Shown here piece by piece: positions 33,501-44,952 of a stretch of 64,000 nt of DNA; the stretch's first letter is position 1, and each line of letters opens with the position of its first letter. The stretch covers positions 36,922,088-36,986,087 of the forward strand of contig CM042955.1 of assembly GCA_023678885.1 (NCBI GenBank). Direction: 5' to 3'. The notes under the pieces are model-generated. The model was not told the DNA's origin, did no database searches, and worked only from the letters and a program-made list of their open reading frames with translations. Origin of the DNA: Pogostemon cablin (taxonomy: Eukaryota; Streptophyta; Magnoliopsida; Lamiales; Lamiaceae). The position numbers were made by a program, and so were the translations under genes.

Positions 33501-36500
33501 GAAAAGAGTTGATGAAATAAGACATGGGTTTCTGCATGCATCTACGCGAAATAAATCCTTGTAATCTTGATCACATACTCACGCTAAATCAATTTTGAAA
33601 TTAATAGCGACAAATTTAAATTTTTTCCAGAAATTAACATACAAATAAATGACCCAACTTGATATTCCTGACATTTGGAAACCAACATCACTCGTAAAAA
33701 ATATAATTTCTCTAGCATCCATGTAGCAATATCAACTGCAATAAGAATAGATCAACTGTGTGCTCGCTCTATCACGGTAATCAAATGCATATAAAATATC
33801 ATTAAACAAAAGAATTGTATAAGAAAAATTGCAACAAAAGCTAAACAAAACTATACATAAGGGCAGCTAAGCAAGTTCACTCACAGGTATTTTGTTCTCA
33901 GTCGACTTGATATCATCCAACTTTCTTTTCATTGGTCTGCAAATGCATTTACCAATATCATTTGTTATCAAATACCGTAAGGCATCTAATTTGGACCGAA
34001 ATACGTAACCGTTGACAGGATCCGTGTAATACTGCAGTAATTAAACACGTCTTTAGAATCAGATACATTTCACTCTAAAACTGATCTCCACCATGAAAAC
34101 TATCAATAGATATATTTAATGACTAATAACAAGAAATATAAGCAGGAAATTGCAGCAATTTGACTTTTCCAATTAAGTACGACAAAACCTAAAAGGATCA
34201 ATTACCGGATCCTTTCTTATCTTTTTCCCAGATTTGCTTATTTTGATTTCTTTTATCCAACCTGGAGGTAGGTCATCATCGATTGTTCGTTCAGTGGCAA
34301 CCTAGAAACTTGAGATATTAGATGCTAAATTTTATTAGATAATTTATCAGATATAGAATATATATGATATATATGGGCAGAACATGGCACAAACCGTCTT
34401 TGAAGAGACTTTTTTCCTTTTCCTTTTATTAATGCCGTCTGCATTTGTCATGGATACTAACTGTGGAGACATGCCTACTGAGGGCACATCCACATTGCTA
34501 ATGTCACCTGTATTTGTCATGGACAATAACTTCGGAGACATGCCTATAGCAGGTTCATCCACGCTAGGCTCATGGACGTAGGGCTTATCCACGTTGTCAA
34601 TCTGCAAAGATTTTTTTTTCCTTTTCCTTTTATTAATGCCGCCTGCATTTGTCATGGATACTAACTGTGGAGACATGTCTACAGAGGGCACATCCACATT
34701 GCTAATGTCACCTGTATTTGTCATGGACAATAACTTCGGAGACATGCCTATAGCGGGTTCATCCACGCTAGGCTCATGGATGTAGGGCTTATCCACGTTG
34801 TCAATCTGCAAAGACAAACATAAGTAATAAAAGTTAAAAATATGTAGAGGCACTATTACCCAAGTTTCTGCATATGATTTGGGCATATACACTGATCTTA
34901 AAAATATTTAGCTTGTTCACAAAATTCTTTATCCATAAACACATCATATCAAATTCTACACAGAGAAGGCAGCAGAAGACAAGCCTCCAATTTTAATTCT
35001 TTGAATAATTAAATGCATATTTGCTAGACTGGAAGAATAAAATAGGATTAAACAGTTTGTAGCATGAAAATATATTTGAAGAATACGTACTATATTTTGT
35101 ACAGTCATGGTGTTAGAATTATCTAATGTATTCAAGTATCGAGTCACAGCTGCCTTTGAATAAAATTTCCTTCCAGATGATGAATCACTATATACCTGCT
35201 AGAAGACAAGGAAAAATAATATTTTTATTAGAAATGAAATGGTCACATAATTTCTAGAATTTAATCTTACTAGTCCCTCCAAATCATAATACTTGTTTTA
35301 GGTATGCAAACGTGAAATAAGGAATGGAGATTACTATGTTACCCATATTAATGAACTCCAGATGGGATATGTAATTGTGCATTTAAGGATAAAATAATAC
35401 GGCAAGCACATAGGGTTAATTGTGTATCATATACATAATAATTAATTAATGGCGGAGATCTGCTCAAGAAGGGAGGAATCCATGGCCTGAGATAAAACCT
35501 CTTCTACCGCCTTCTCATCTTCACTATCTGTGAAGAAATCACCCATTTTCTGTACAGCTGCCCTGCACTGTGCTGCCTCTCTTTGAATATATGCAGAATG
35601 TACCAGGCATAGCCCTTAAATTTAGATTCATAACATGCAATGAGGATTAAAAAAAAAAAAAAAGAACAACAATAATTGTGAAGTAGAGGGAGTGAAAAGA
35701 TTTACTTGAATTACATATTATCTAAATACTCGCATGCATGCACAAAATATTATGAACAATTCATGCGTCATTGTAAACTCATTATCGACCAGATTTACTT
35801 TAATAAAAAAATTCAGAACTATACCATGAGATTTCAAGTGCAAGGATATACAAGTGAGAACTGGATCTCAGTTGCAAGGGCAAATATGTGCAAGTCATGA
35901 CACGTCCAATGATATCACACTTCCATTTAGGACATTGTATGAAATAAATCTCACTTGCACATACTTCCACTCAAAACATGAAAAGCTACTCTTTTATATA
36001 GAACATACCTTGTAAACCTTTCCCTTCGATGATCCTTGCATTCGGGTTTTTTCCTCCATTATCCATCCATTAGGCAACCATGCAGGAGTATCATTTGCAA
36101 TGACTGATGTCTACAAGAAATACAACAAGTTCAGCTTTAAGGATAAAAGATGACGCAAATCAGAAATACATGAGTAGGGTAATGCAAAAATTACCACATT
36201 TATGTTGCTATCAATAGAGAGACCATTCCTATCACCACTTTCCTTTTTAGGTGTAGCAATCTCATAGTTTTCTGTGGCGCAAATAACTTCCTTCTTGGAA
36301 TTATATTTCACACCCATAGCAACATTGAGGTAGAACTGCAACAACCAGACACCCACAACCGTCAGCTCTCTAGCATCTAATTCATGTCCTTTTATAGATA
36401 ATGCTCTTTTTGTCATTGATATGAAGTTTTTATTTTTCTTTGTTTTTAATAATATTGAGTTAGAATAAGCAATGTCACCAGTTCCTGTTTCAGGATTTGG

Positions 36501-38223
36501 ATATGAATTTAAATACAAAACAATCACAGATAACAAAATCTAATTTTCTAGTCAAGATGCAATCCACCCTCCAGTTCAAGATATGCGCATATACAGCAAG
36601 AAGATAAAAAAGGCACAGAAAGCATGAATCATCATTGTGGCTTTCAATCCTCTCTCCTTGTCTTGGAGGATAATCAATGAACCTTATAGAGAATAAAGGA
36701 CAACAGAAACATATCCCAAAATCCTTCATACTATCATCTTGTCTACATAAAATGATAAGTCCATTCATCTCATATCCACACTTCAATTTAAAAGAGTCCT
36801 TAGTCACTTTATTTGCTTTTGTCAACACCCAATGGTAATTCTTCAACCCCATCTGATCATTTTACTTTTCTGGTTCTCCAGATAATCACCCTCCGCACAA
36901 ACAAGGGGGATTGAAAGCACCGCAGATTAATTTGTTGTTTGCCTATTGGTTCTTCGTCTCGTATTCATTTTCATAAGTAAGAAGGAATAGGTAGCTTACC
37001 AAACTGTAACTTCGCATGACCCAGTTCATGTTAAAACTGCCATGAATATATGTCTATTTCTATAGGTGCATTAAAAAGTTTTGAAAATATAAATTTGTCT
37101 AAACCTTCAATTAAAACCAAATAAAGTTTCTGTAGTATCTACAACGTACAAAGACATAAAAGAAACTAACTGAGAAAAGAAGAGCCACCACATCTTACTT
37201 CACATCAAGACAAAATATACTTTAGAGATGAGTAAAATTGGTGGCACGTAAGAATGCAACACCTGCTAGGAACATACTCCTTTGACAAATTTTGAAATTT
37301 AATGCATTATGTTAGGTTATAAAGTTGTTAACACGAAGATTAATTGAGTAATTAGTTAAAGGAGCGAGGGTTTCCAGTTTTGGAAACATGGATATGCCGA
37401 ATTCTACGTCAAATAGAATTACTTCATCTTTACAATCTTTAGATGATCCATGCACAGCTTATGGGAAATGGATATCTCATTCATTCACCACAGTATTCCA
37501 GCATATGCCCTTAACGTAGAGAGTTCCCCAACTCATGGAAACCTTGGATAAAGCTTAACCGAATGCTAATGTTCCGTTTTCCAGTTTGACAGCCGTTCTC
37601 ATTTTGAAACTAGATCATAGACCAACGTAAGAGGGGTATGCGCAAGCACAATAAGTCAATAACAACTTTAGAGAACTACAACATTCCAGTCAGTTAAGGC
37701 ATATTGTACACTACATGCAAGCGCATAATTAAGCAAATATCTATCTGGTTTTTCCTCCAACCCTCGTACAAAGGATAAGAAAGCCACAACCACACATACA
37801 TGACTCTTTGCACCATTTCTGCAAGAAAGTATATCCGACTAAGATCAAAATATAACCAATCTGGATCTTAATACATCAACATAAACTACTCAACCAAGAA
37901 GATTAACAAAAGAAAAGTTAATTCAAAAAGATATCCCTAAAACGACTATTTCTACATTGACACAGCGTAACAAGTTCCAAGATTTACCACTCAACTTGCA
38001 AACCAAAGAATTGACATCACTCTTTACTCAACAGTTCCCCAATTTGGCAATTCCACCAACACAAAATCCACAGTAAGGAGTATAAATTAATCTCGAAAAA
38101 GAAATAACCGCTGAAAGGGGTCACCAAAAGGAAAAAAGAAACCTTAATTTTCCTCCCATTCTTGTATTTGACCTTCTCGACAAAGCCGGGAGGAAGCCAC
38201 TCCGGTGACTTTCCAACTACCAT
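30552..38223 (-). CDS. Methyl-CpG-binding domain protein, MBD13-like, three MBDs
   Basis: Nine exons join in frame: 38,143-38,223; 36,195-36,335; 36,009-36,110; 35,091-35,195; 34,395-34,805; 34,206-34,301; 33,885-34,031; 31,974-32,046; 30,552-31,858. The product is 820 residues. Each MBD is split across two exons: EWLPPGFVEKVKYKNGRKIK plus FYLNVAMGVKYNSKKEV (8-65), AWLPNGWIMEEKTRMQG plus VYSDSSSGRKFYSKAAVTRY (84-128), and DLPPGWIKEIKISKSGKKI plus YYTDPVNGYVFRSKLDALRY (290-332). Three MBDs and a long acidic tail fit the plant MBD13 group; whether these domains bind methyl-CpG is not shown. Exon 5 contains a 68-residue tandem duplication with KRKRKK clusters. Exon 9 has a basic stretch near 485-500, repeats, and CYDFGDSWSNPLEFAFKTLM (673-692). 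The start ATG immediately precedes the first MBD; introns 1 and 7 are each about 1.8 kb. Confidence 0.9.
31084..31405 (-). repeat. Coding tandem repeats in exon 9 of the MBD gene
   Basis: The pattern EQAV(V/A)..G.(F/L)EHLDI.KEVE occurs three times in a row, with DVEQSE or LFNDVE linkers. A second, two-unit repeat (NDPLAFP.C(F/Y)S.QDGT.HNQA) lies at about 30,730-30,930. Both are acidic/polar and probably disordered. Confidence 0.8.
34395..34805 (-). repeat. In-frame 204-bp tandem duplication within exon 5 of the MBD gene
   Basis: Two 68-69-residue units (IDNVDKPYIHEPSVDEPAIG.. and IDNVDKPYVHEPSVDEPAIG..) differ at few positions. The junction retains the acceptor-like tttgcag seen at the exon's own 5' boundary, so the second unit may also be used as an alternative splice acceptor. 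The read-through frame is open. Confidence 0.9.
35442..35592 (-). pseudogene. Possible coding fragment inside intron 3 of the MBD gene
   Basis: The minus strand has about 48 sense codons ending in TAA: QREAAQCRAAVQKMGDFF, then DSEDEKAVEEVLSQAMDSSL, then LEQISAIN. Composition (amphipathic, Glu/Ala-rich) is protein-like and much less AT-rich than the surrounding intron. It lies between exons 36,009-36,110 and 35,091-35,195, and including it would insert a stop. It may be a fragment of an unrelated gene or an alternative terminal exon; the family was not identified. Confidence 0.4.
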
Positions 38224-38509
38224 TTGCACAGAAGTCGAAGATTGATTGCTTCCTTCCGTAATTGTAGAGTGAAATTAAGAGGATTGGGGTGAATGATTTC
38301 CTGCGAGGAAAAGAAACGATTAAATTGGAGGGATTGCGTTGGTGAGAGGTGAAACGGCAGGGAGAAGGGTTGGGATTTTGGTAACACGTGTGGAGCTGAT
38401 TGTAAGAAAAGTCTTACTCTTTGACTTCATTTCTCCAAAACCCAAAAATATAGTCATGCGGCCGAATGCGTTTCATCTCGTCAAACTCTTTTAACACTTC
38501 CATCAAATA

Positions 38510-38875
38510 TTATACTCGCCCAGTAACATATTCTTTTGGCAGGAGATTAAGAGTATAATAATTTAATATAAAGTAAAGTAAGAGAAATATTCTCGTTATT
38601 CGCTTTTAAGAGTATCATTTGTTTTTGGGCACGGAGATTAAAAGTATTGTTATTTAATGCGTAATGAGTAGGTAATGTTTAAGTTTTACCTTTTTAACCC
38701 TTCACCTTATTAATATGAGGAGGGGCAAATGTGCAATTTGCAAATAATTTAGAATTAGTGGGAGTATTATTAATGGGTCCCTCATTGTACATAGATGAAA
38801 ACGAGACCCTTTGGTATAGACACCTTAAATGGTAAAATGGAACTCTTGAAAGTGGACGGATGGAGTAACATTCAA
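38510..38875. mobile_element. Stowaway-type MITE remnants
   Basis: Two overlapping pieces: one starting tatactcgcccagtaacat (gcacggagattaaaagta inside), and one ending gtggacggatggagtaac. They lie 5' of the MBD gene, roughly 290-650 bp from its ATG. Confidence 0.5.
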
Positions 38876-39180
38876 TACATGTAGGGATAGTTGAATTAGT
38901 GGTGATTGTGATGTATGTGTGACCCATGTAAATAAATAAATTATTTTTGTGTCGGTCCATAATTTTAAAAATAAAATATGTCAATTTTTGTGGGACAACT
39001 AAAAAAAAAAAATATGTCATTTCTTCTTGCGGGAAGAGTTCTACTTGACTCGATTTCGTCATCATCCCGAGACGTTCAAGATTCATTATCCAAGATCCAA
39101 ATCTGTAAGAAATGTCAGTAATTCTTCTTTCTATTGTTCTATTCATTGCAATAGTGATTGTTTGGTACCAACAAAAATAT

Positions 39181-39325
39181 TACACTCCCTCCGTCCATCG
39201 CAAAAGTATTTGTTTGTTTTTTGTACGTGGATTAAGGAATATTATTATTTTATATAAAGTGGGTAGTTATATTAGTGGACCCAAAAATACAAAATAAATA
39301 TATTAGTGATGGATGGAGGAAGTAT
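39181..39325. mobile_element. Stowaway-type MITE, short form
   Basis: Termini tacactccctccgtccatc and gatggatggaggaagta are inverted over about 145 bp. Confidence 0.75.
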
Positions 39326-39860
39326 TTCTCAACTCATTATTCATTAAAAAGTTGCAAAAATAAATAATTATTTTTAATGACGTAGTGCGATAGGTTATAT
39401 TTAACAGAGGGATAGGTTATGTGAAGAGACAAAATTATCTTATATATGGTTGTACAATTTTTTTTCTACGTTGAATCGACTCCAAAGGCACTAAATTGAT
39501 CTAAGAAGTTGATTGAATTCACATCACGTATTAATGAAATTAGAATATTTCCAATATTTTCCTTATTTTCGTTCCATCTCAACTATTCTCAAGATTTACA
39601 TTTTGTTAATCTAGCATTCCACGATAAAGTTTATATCTTCCCCTTTTTTTTCAAGGAGGAGTCACACTCTTAAAAATTATCGAGTGAATATTGTATAAAT
39701 TGGTTCACACGTGAATTATATTTCTATAAAATAACTATTTAGTGTATAAAAATTTACTATTTGAATAGTAATAATTTTTATTTAGATAAATAATAATTCT
39801 TCCGTCTAAAGAATAATTTTTTATGTACAAAAGAGTGAATAATTTTTGGCAAAAGCTCCT

Positions 39861-40216
39861 GTGCACCCGGGCGCACGGAACACTTTCCGTGCGCCTTTAG
39901 AAATTTGTGCTAAATTGTATACCTTTTAGTATACAGATGTGTACCCTTTATTTTCTAAAGAAAAATCTGGGCGCACGAACAACACTCCGTGCGCCTTTAG
40001 AATTTTGTGTTAAATTGTATACCCTTTAGTATAAAAATGTGTACCCTTTATTTTCTAAAAAAAAAAATATTAATGAAAAGTGTATACCCTTTAGAACAAA
40101 ATTGTGTACCTTTTAGTAATTAAAGTGTATACCCTTTAGACCAAATTAATGTACCCTTACCCATAATACAAAATTTCTAAAGGCGCACGGAATGTGTTCC
40201 GTGCGCCCGGGTGCAC
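39861..40216. mobile_element. MITE with palindromic GC-rich terminal repeats
   Basis: The 46-bp ends are inverted repeats with one mismatch, beginning gtgcacccgggcgcacggaa. Within each end the part gcgcacggaa..ttccgtgcgc is itself a palindrome, so each terminus can form a hairpin. The left arm is partly duplicated with a 100-bp period (second ggcgcacg at 39,969). The interior repeats tataccctttag and gtgtaccctttatt in both orientations. It is related to the elements at 19,037, 41,366 and 43,775. No transposase. Confidence 0.85.
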
Positions 40217-40460
40217 GCAAGCCTCACTCATAATTTTTTATGTACAAAAGAGTGATTGATAAATTAGGGTATACAAAAATTTGAAAAGTAATTTTTTTTC
40301 TATTTTAAAAGAGTAATAGTTTATCTCTATAAAGAGTAATTTTTCTAATTGCTAAAATTAAGATTCACGCGTGAATCACATTCATACAAGTAATTTTTCA
40401 AAATTAATAACCTTAAAGATTTTAAATATGTACACAATTTGTCATCAACTCAAACTAAAG

Positions 40461-40461
<1 letters not shown>

Positions 40462-40513
<52 letters not shown>
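40462..40513. repeat. (TA)n microsatellite
   Basis: About 26 uninterrupted TA units. The reading frame across it is an artefact of the repeat. Confidence 0.95.
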
Positions 40514-40515
<2 letters not shown>

Positions 40516-40974
40516 TACGAAACATGCGTATTATGCGGGACCAATTATTCAGCATTAATTATTATATACAACATTAATTATTGAGATTTTTATAGTTAGA
40601 TAATTTCTTTCATGTATTTTTTAATTAATTATATAATAGTAATTCTATTTTAATTGATATTTTTATAAAAATAACATAAAATATAGATAAAATTCCATTT
40701 TTATATAATATACTTTAAACATTAATATTTTGTATTGAATTTATTATCTTTATTTTTTAATTTAATTTTCTTTGTTTCAAATTATATAATTAATTAAATA
40801 CAACAAATTATATAGTTCATATGTCATGATTGAATAATTAAAATATATATGATTAAATAAAACATAGAAAATATTAATATATTAAAATTTGAAGATTAAA
40901 AAATATTTTATAAACTCGTTTATTATATTATTTGTTAACATCAAATTAAATTACAGGAGTATAACATATTATTC

Positions 40975-41275
40975 ACTTTGAAGAAGATTTAAATCAATTC
41001 CTCTTATTACACTTGAAAAAATACTTGAATATTCCATTTGAAAAATTTTTGAATCGATTTTTTACTTGAAGAATACTTGAATCGATCTTTTTGTTCCTCT
41101 TGAAAAATATTATTCTCTACTTGAATCGCTCCATATACTTGAATCGATCTTTTTTTGTCTTGAAAAATATTAATCGTTGTTCCTTTTGAAAAATATTATT
41201 CTCTACTTGAATCGATCTTCTTGTTCATCTCGAATAATACTAATCAATCTTTTAACTTGAAGAAATTTTTTATTT
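40975..41275 (+). repeat. Degenerate 'cttgaaaaatattattc / tacttgaatcgatc' repeat
   Basis: At least five irregular units combine tacttgaatcgatctttt with cttgaaaaatatt. Spacing varies from about 30 to 60 bp. Confidence 0.6.
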
Positions 41276-41365
41276 TTATTACTCTTTTAAAATCGAATAT
41301 GTGTTTATAATGAATGACAAAAAAACTTATTTATAGGTGAGATATGAGAGAATATTATGGAAAAG

Positions 41366-43640
41366 TTGGTCTCTTATGTCCCCGGGTGCACAAGATGTGT
41401 AAGGGTATATCATTTTGTTCTAAAAGATACATACTTTAATTAATAAGAATATATTTTTTTATTGAAAAGATTGACTGAAATATGAATAGTTTAAATATTT
41501 GATTAAAAAATTAATTTTTTTCCAAGAAACAAATGGTACACATTCTTATATTAAAGGGTATACATTTAATATTAAAAGTTATGTTGGGATAAACAGATCC
41601 TCATTCATTCTTAAGAGATAAATAAAGAAGAGCATAAAAAACACAACACAAAAATTTACGTGAAAAACTCCAAAATCAGAGAAAAACCATGGACCGAGAA
41701 AATACCACTATGTGAAAAAATTTTACAAACACACAGAATTTCTCTCTCCCAAACACAATCCCTATACTTTTACAAATCTTTGATTAATTCACACATTTCT
41801 CCTCATTCTCACAATCGATAATACAATAAATGAATTTTAAATAGAATCAAACACAAATATTAAAGTGTACTTAACTGGTGCACTTGACATAAAGTCCAAG
41901 GGCCTCCTTATATAGCACAAAGGATTCATCCCCTTTTACTCTTCATCCAATTTGGGATAAAAGAAATAAAAGAAAATCCCTTCTTTTATTCTTGACAAAA
42001 CCAACAATTTCCACCTTGTCAAAATAAAAGAAGACTCATTGTCTTCACCGACAATCCATTCTCAACTTCAAGAATCCCTTAGAATTAACCATTCTAAGAA
42101 TCATTGTCTTCACCGACAATCCATTCTCAATTTCGAGAATTCTACTCCAATATACGAGTAGACACTTAGAATCAATCATTCTAAGAATTTCTTGCGGCAC
42201 ATATCGAAAAATAACTGCTAATATTTATGGTGCTACTTCCAGTTCTTGGCTTCCTAGAAGTCCATCATCCATCGATATGCATCCACCACATACCCTATAT
42301 CACCTGCTAAGTTAATGTCCGTGTGCAAACTTGTGGACCAACTAATATTATTATATCATTTTCCATGACAACTGAGCATGTCATAAGGATCCCCAATAAT
42401 ATTGACTCAACATTTAGAATTGTTGCCGCACCAACTCCTCCTTGGCTAGCAACGTCACCATTACTCCACCTTAAGCAATTACCGTGCCATTGCTCCACCT
42501 TGAGCAAAAATCGTCACTGCCGTGTCTGCTCTTGGCCTACTCAAAAGGAGGTGTACTAGCATGACGTCACTGCATTTTACCGCCAAGCTACACCAGATTT
42601 ATCCGAACCCTTTTCCTACTGAAAGTGTCATCACTTGAAGCCGATTCTAGCCCTCTGAAATTCACAATACTTTTCTCCACTTGTTGATTGAATCCATGTT
42701 ATTCTTTACCGATCTAGTGCCACTGATACTAAGCCACCACATCGCCTTCTTCCTCGGTCATTCGCCGCTTCCCCACGCCACTAGTCATTACCGAAAAATC
42801 CCATTCATTTCAAACCTCCTTGAATCGACATCCATGGAAAACTCATGCCGCTGTTAATTCAATTCCACCACCAAGAGTCCCAGCATATTGCTGCAGGTAC
42901 AAGAATTTCGCCAAAAACTTATCTCCTTCAAATCCTATCCCTTGCCACGCCACTGTCCTGTGCCTTTCACCTCAAGGAAGGAGATGCTACCGCATCCGGC
43001 TGATCTTCTGACCCTCTTGTACCACTAGCTTTTCCCACTTCTTTCATGTCACTCTTAGCTTAATGAATAACCCTCTCATAAAGTCTTTTGACTATGCTGC
43101 AATCACAAACCATACTAAGAACTTTATAAGTGTTCGAACCGGGCTCTGATACCACTTGTTGGGCTAAGCAGATCTCCATTCATTCCTAAGGGACAAATAA
43201 AGAAGTGCATAAAAATCACAACACAAGAATTTACGTGGAAAACTCCAAAATTGGAGAAAAAACACGGATTGAGAAAATACCACTATGTAAAAAAATTTTA
43301 CAATCACACAGAATTTCTCTTTCCCTACCTCAATCCCTACACTCTTACAAATTTTTGACTAATTCACACATTTCTCCACATTCTCACAACCGAGAATATA
43401 AGAAAGGAATTTAAATAGAAGCAAACACAAAGATTAAAGTGTACTTGATTGGTGCACTTGACATAAAGTCCAAGGACCTCCTTATATAGCACAAAGGATT
43501 CCTCCCCTTTTACTCTTCATCTGATGTGGGACAAAAGAAATAAAAAAAAAAAAACTTATTCTTTTATTCTTGACAAAACCAACAAGTTATACCTCTCGAA
43601 AAATGCGAAATTTGGGGGCATGCAAGTTTTAGCCATTACT
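41366..43640. mobile_element. MITE of the gtgtaccctttag family, split by an LTR element
   Basis: The left end ttggtctcttatgtccccgg, then gtgcacaagatgtgtaaggg, and the interior ttctaaaagatacatacttt match the right ends of the 19,037 and 43,775 elements in inverted orientation. The sequence continues after the LTR element as tacctctcgaaaaatgcg and ggggcatgcaag, the probable right end. Confidence 0.55.
41582..43584 (-). mobile_element. Complete 2.0-kb non-autonomous LTR retrotransposon
   Basis: Two LTRs, 41,582-42,006 (425 bp) and 43,157-43,584 (428 bp), begin tgttggg and end accaaca. A perfect 5-bp duplication, agtta, flanks the whole (41,577-41,581; 43,585-43,589). Next to the right LTR, on the minus strand, is AAGTGGTATCAGAGCCCGG, the initiator-Met tRNA primer site, which sets the orientation as minus; a purine tract (acaaggtggaaat) precedes the left LTR. 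The 1,150-bp interior has only short frames: no gag or pol. It must have moved using enzymes of a partner. LTR similarity (roughly nine bases in ten by eye) points to an older insertion. Confidence 0.92.
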
Positions 43641-43774
43641 CCGTAATATTATTTTTTTTCCCTCTATATATGATTTGATACTAATTAATTTATTTATATG
43701 GAAATTTTTAATATTTCATTGGAATTAATATACTAAAATAAATAAATCATAATAAGTGTATAGAGAATAAAGAT

Positions 43775-44020
43775 ATGCTAAAATTTGTGTGCCCCGAATA
43801 CCATGCGCCTAGATACCCTTTATTTTTAAATGGTATACCTTTTAGTATAAGGACGTGTATCCTGTATTTCCTGAAAAGAGAAAAAAATAAAATTTAATGA
43901 AAGTTTGTAACATTTAGAACAGGATATTGTACCCTTATTAACTAAAGTATATACCTTTTAAAATAAAATGTTGTACCCTTACACACCTTGTGCACATGGG
44001 GACACTAAAGACCAACTCTA
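43775..44020. mobile_element. Small MITE of the gtgtaccctttag family
   Basis: The left end gtgtgccccgaataccatgc and right end cttgtgcacatggggacact enclose tataccttttagtataagg and attaactaaagtatatacct, as in the copy at 19,037-19,280. Confidence 0.65.
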
Positions 44021-44952
44021 AAGATATTCATACATTATTAAAAAAGGAAAATATAAAATAAGAAAATTAATTAAAAGTAAATAAGGAAAATATTAAAAAA
44101 ATTAAAAATTAAAAAAATGAGAAAATTACGCCTTACTTCGGAGAGTATTGGAAACGACGCGTAGGCAAACCTATTAGGATTTCTTAATCATCATAGTGCA
44201 AAACGAAAACACTTTGGTCTTTGGCTGAGTCTCATATGTTAATTAAGTAATAATTGAGTTCAGTTTCGATCTTGAGCTCGCAAAGATATACTCCATCTAA
44301 TTAAAATTTCTTACAATTATGGTAGACACAAAGTTAAGTAATTTTTTTTTTTACAAACTTTTTTATTTTTAGAGATAAATTATTATTTTTCTATAATAAA
44401 TAAATAAAATAACCCATGTGATAATAAGATCTCATTTTTTTAAAATAAGACGTGTTCATGGATTAATTTTGTTGAATGCATTTATTTAAATAAATCAAGT
44501 GTAAAACACTTAGTAAGACGTTTAAATGAGATAAGTGTAAAATTTTTATTAAATGAAGAGAGTAATAATAATATCGAATTCAAACAGCGGCAGTTTATTA
44601 AGATTTGTTAATGCTCGTGAATACAAGATCGTGAACATTTGTTCAAATATATACTCCACAGCATTCTCATTTTTAATGTTCTATGTCAATGGTTACATTT
44701 TCTTTTTTTAAAGAGGTCCACACAAATTAATTATTTATTTTTTAATGAGTCCACACATCACACTAATATACCTACTAATTTTATATTAAAATATGAGTTA
44801 GTCTCATATAATTGTGATCTCCTTTAATTTAAACCCCCCAACAATACATAAGGTACAATATGATTTGAAGGAGAATCACAGGGTTTAGGGGTGAAAAAAG
44901 ACTCTAAGTTCATATAATAAGCTAGGTAAATGATTGATCGTTAATAGTCGGG
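44021..44952. other. AT-rich stretch with a degraded MITE piece
   Basis: About 44,650-44,800 contains gtccacacaaattaatt and cacactaatatacctact, the interior of a Stowaway-type MITE without clear ends. Nothing else is recognisable. Confidence 0.45.

Noticed and set aside
40371..40577. Frame with a long Tyr-Ile run
   Set aside because: It is the translation of a (TA)n microsatellite; likewise 50,104-50,346.
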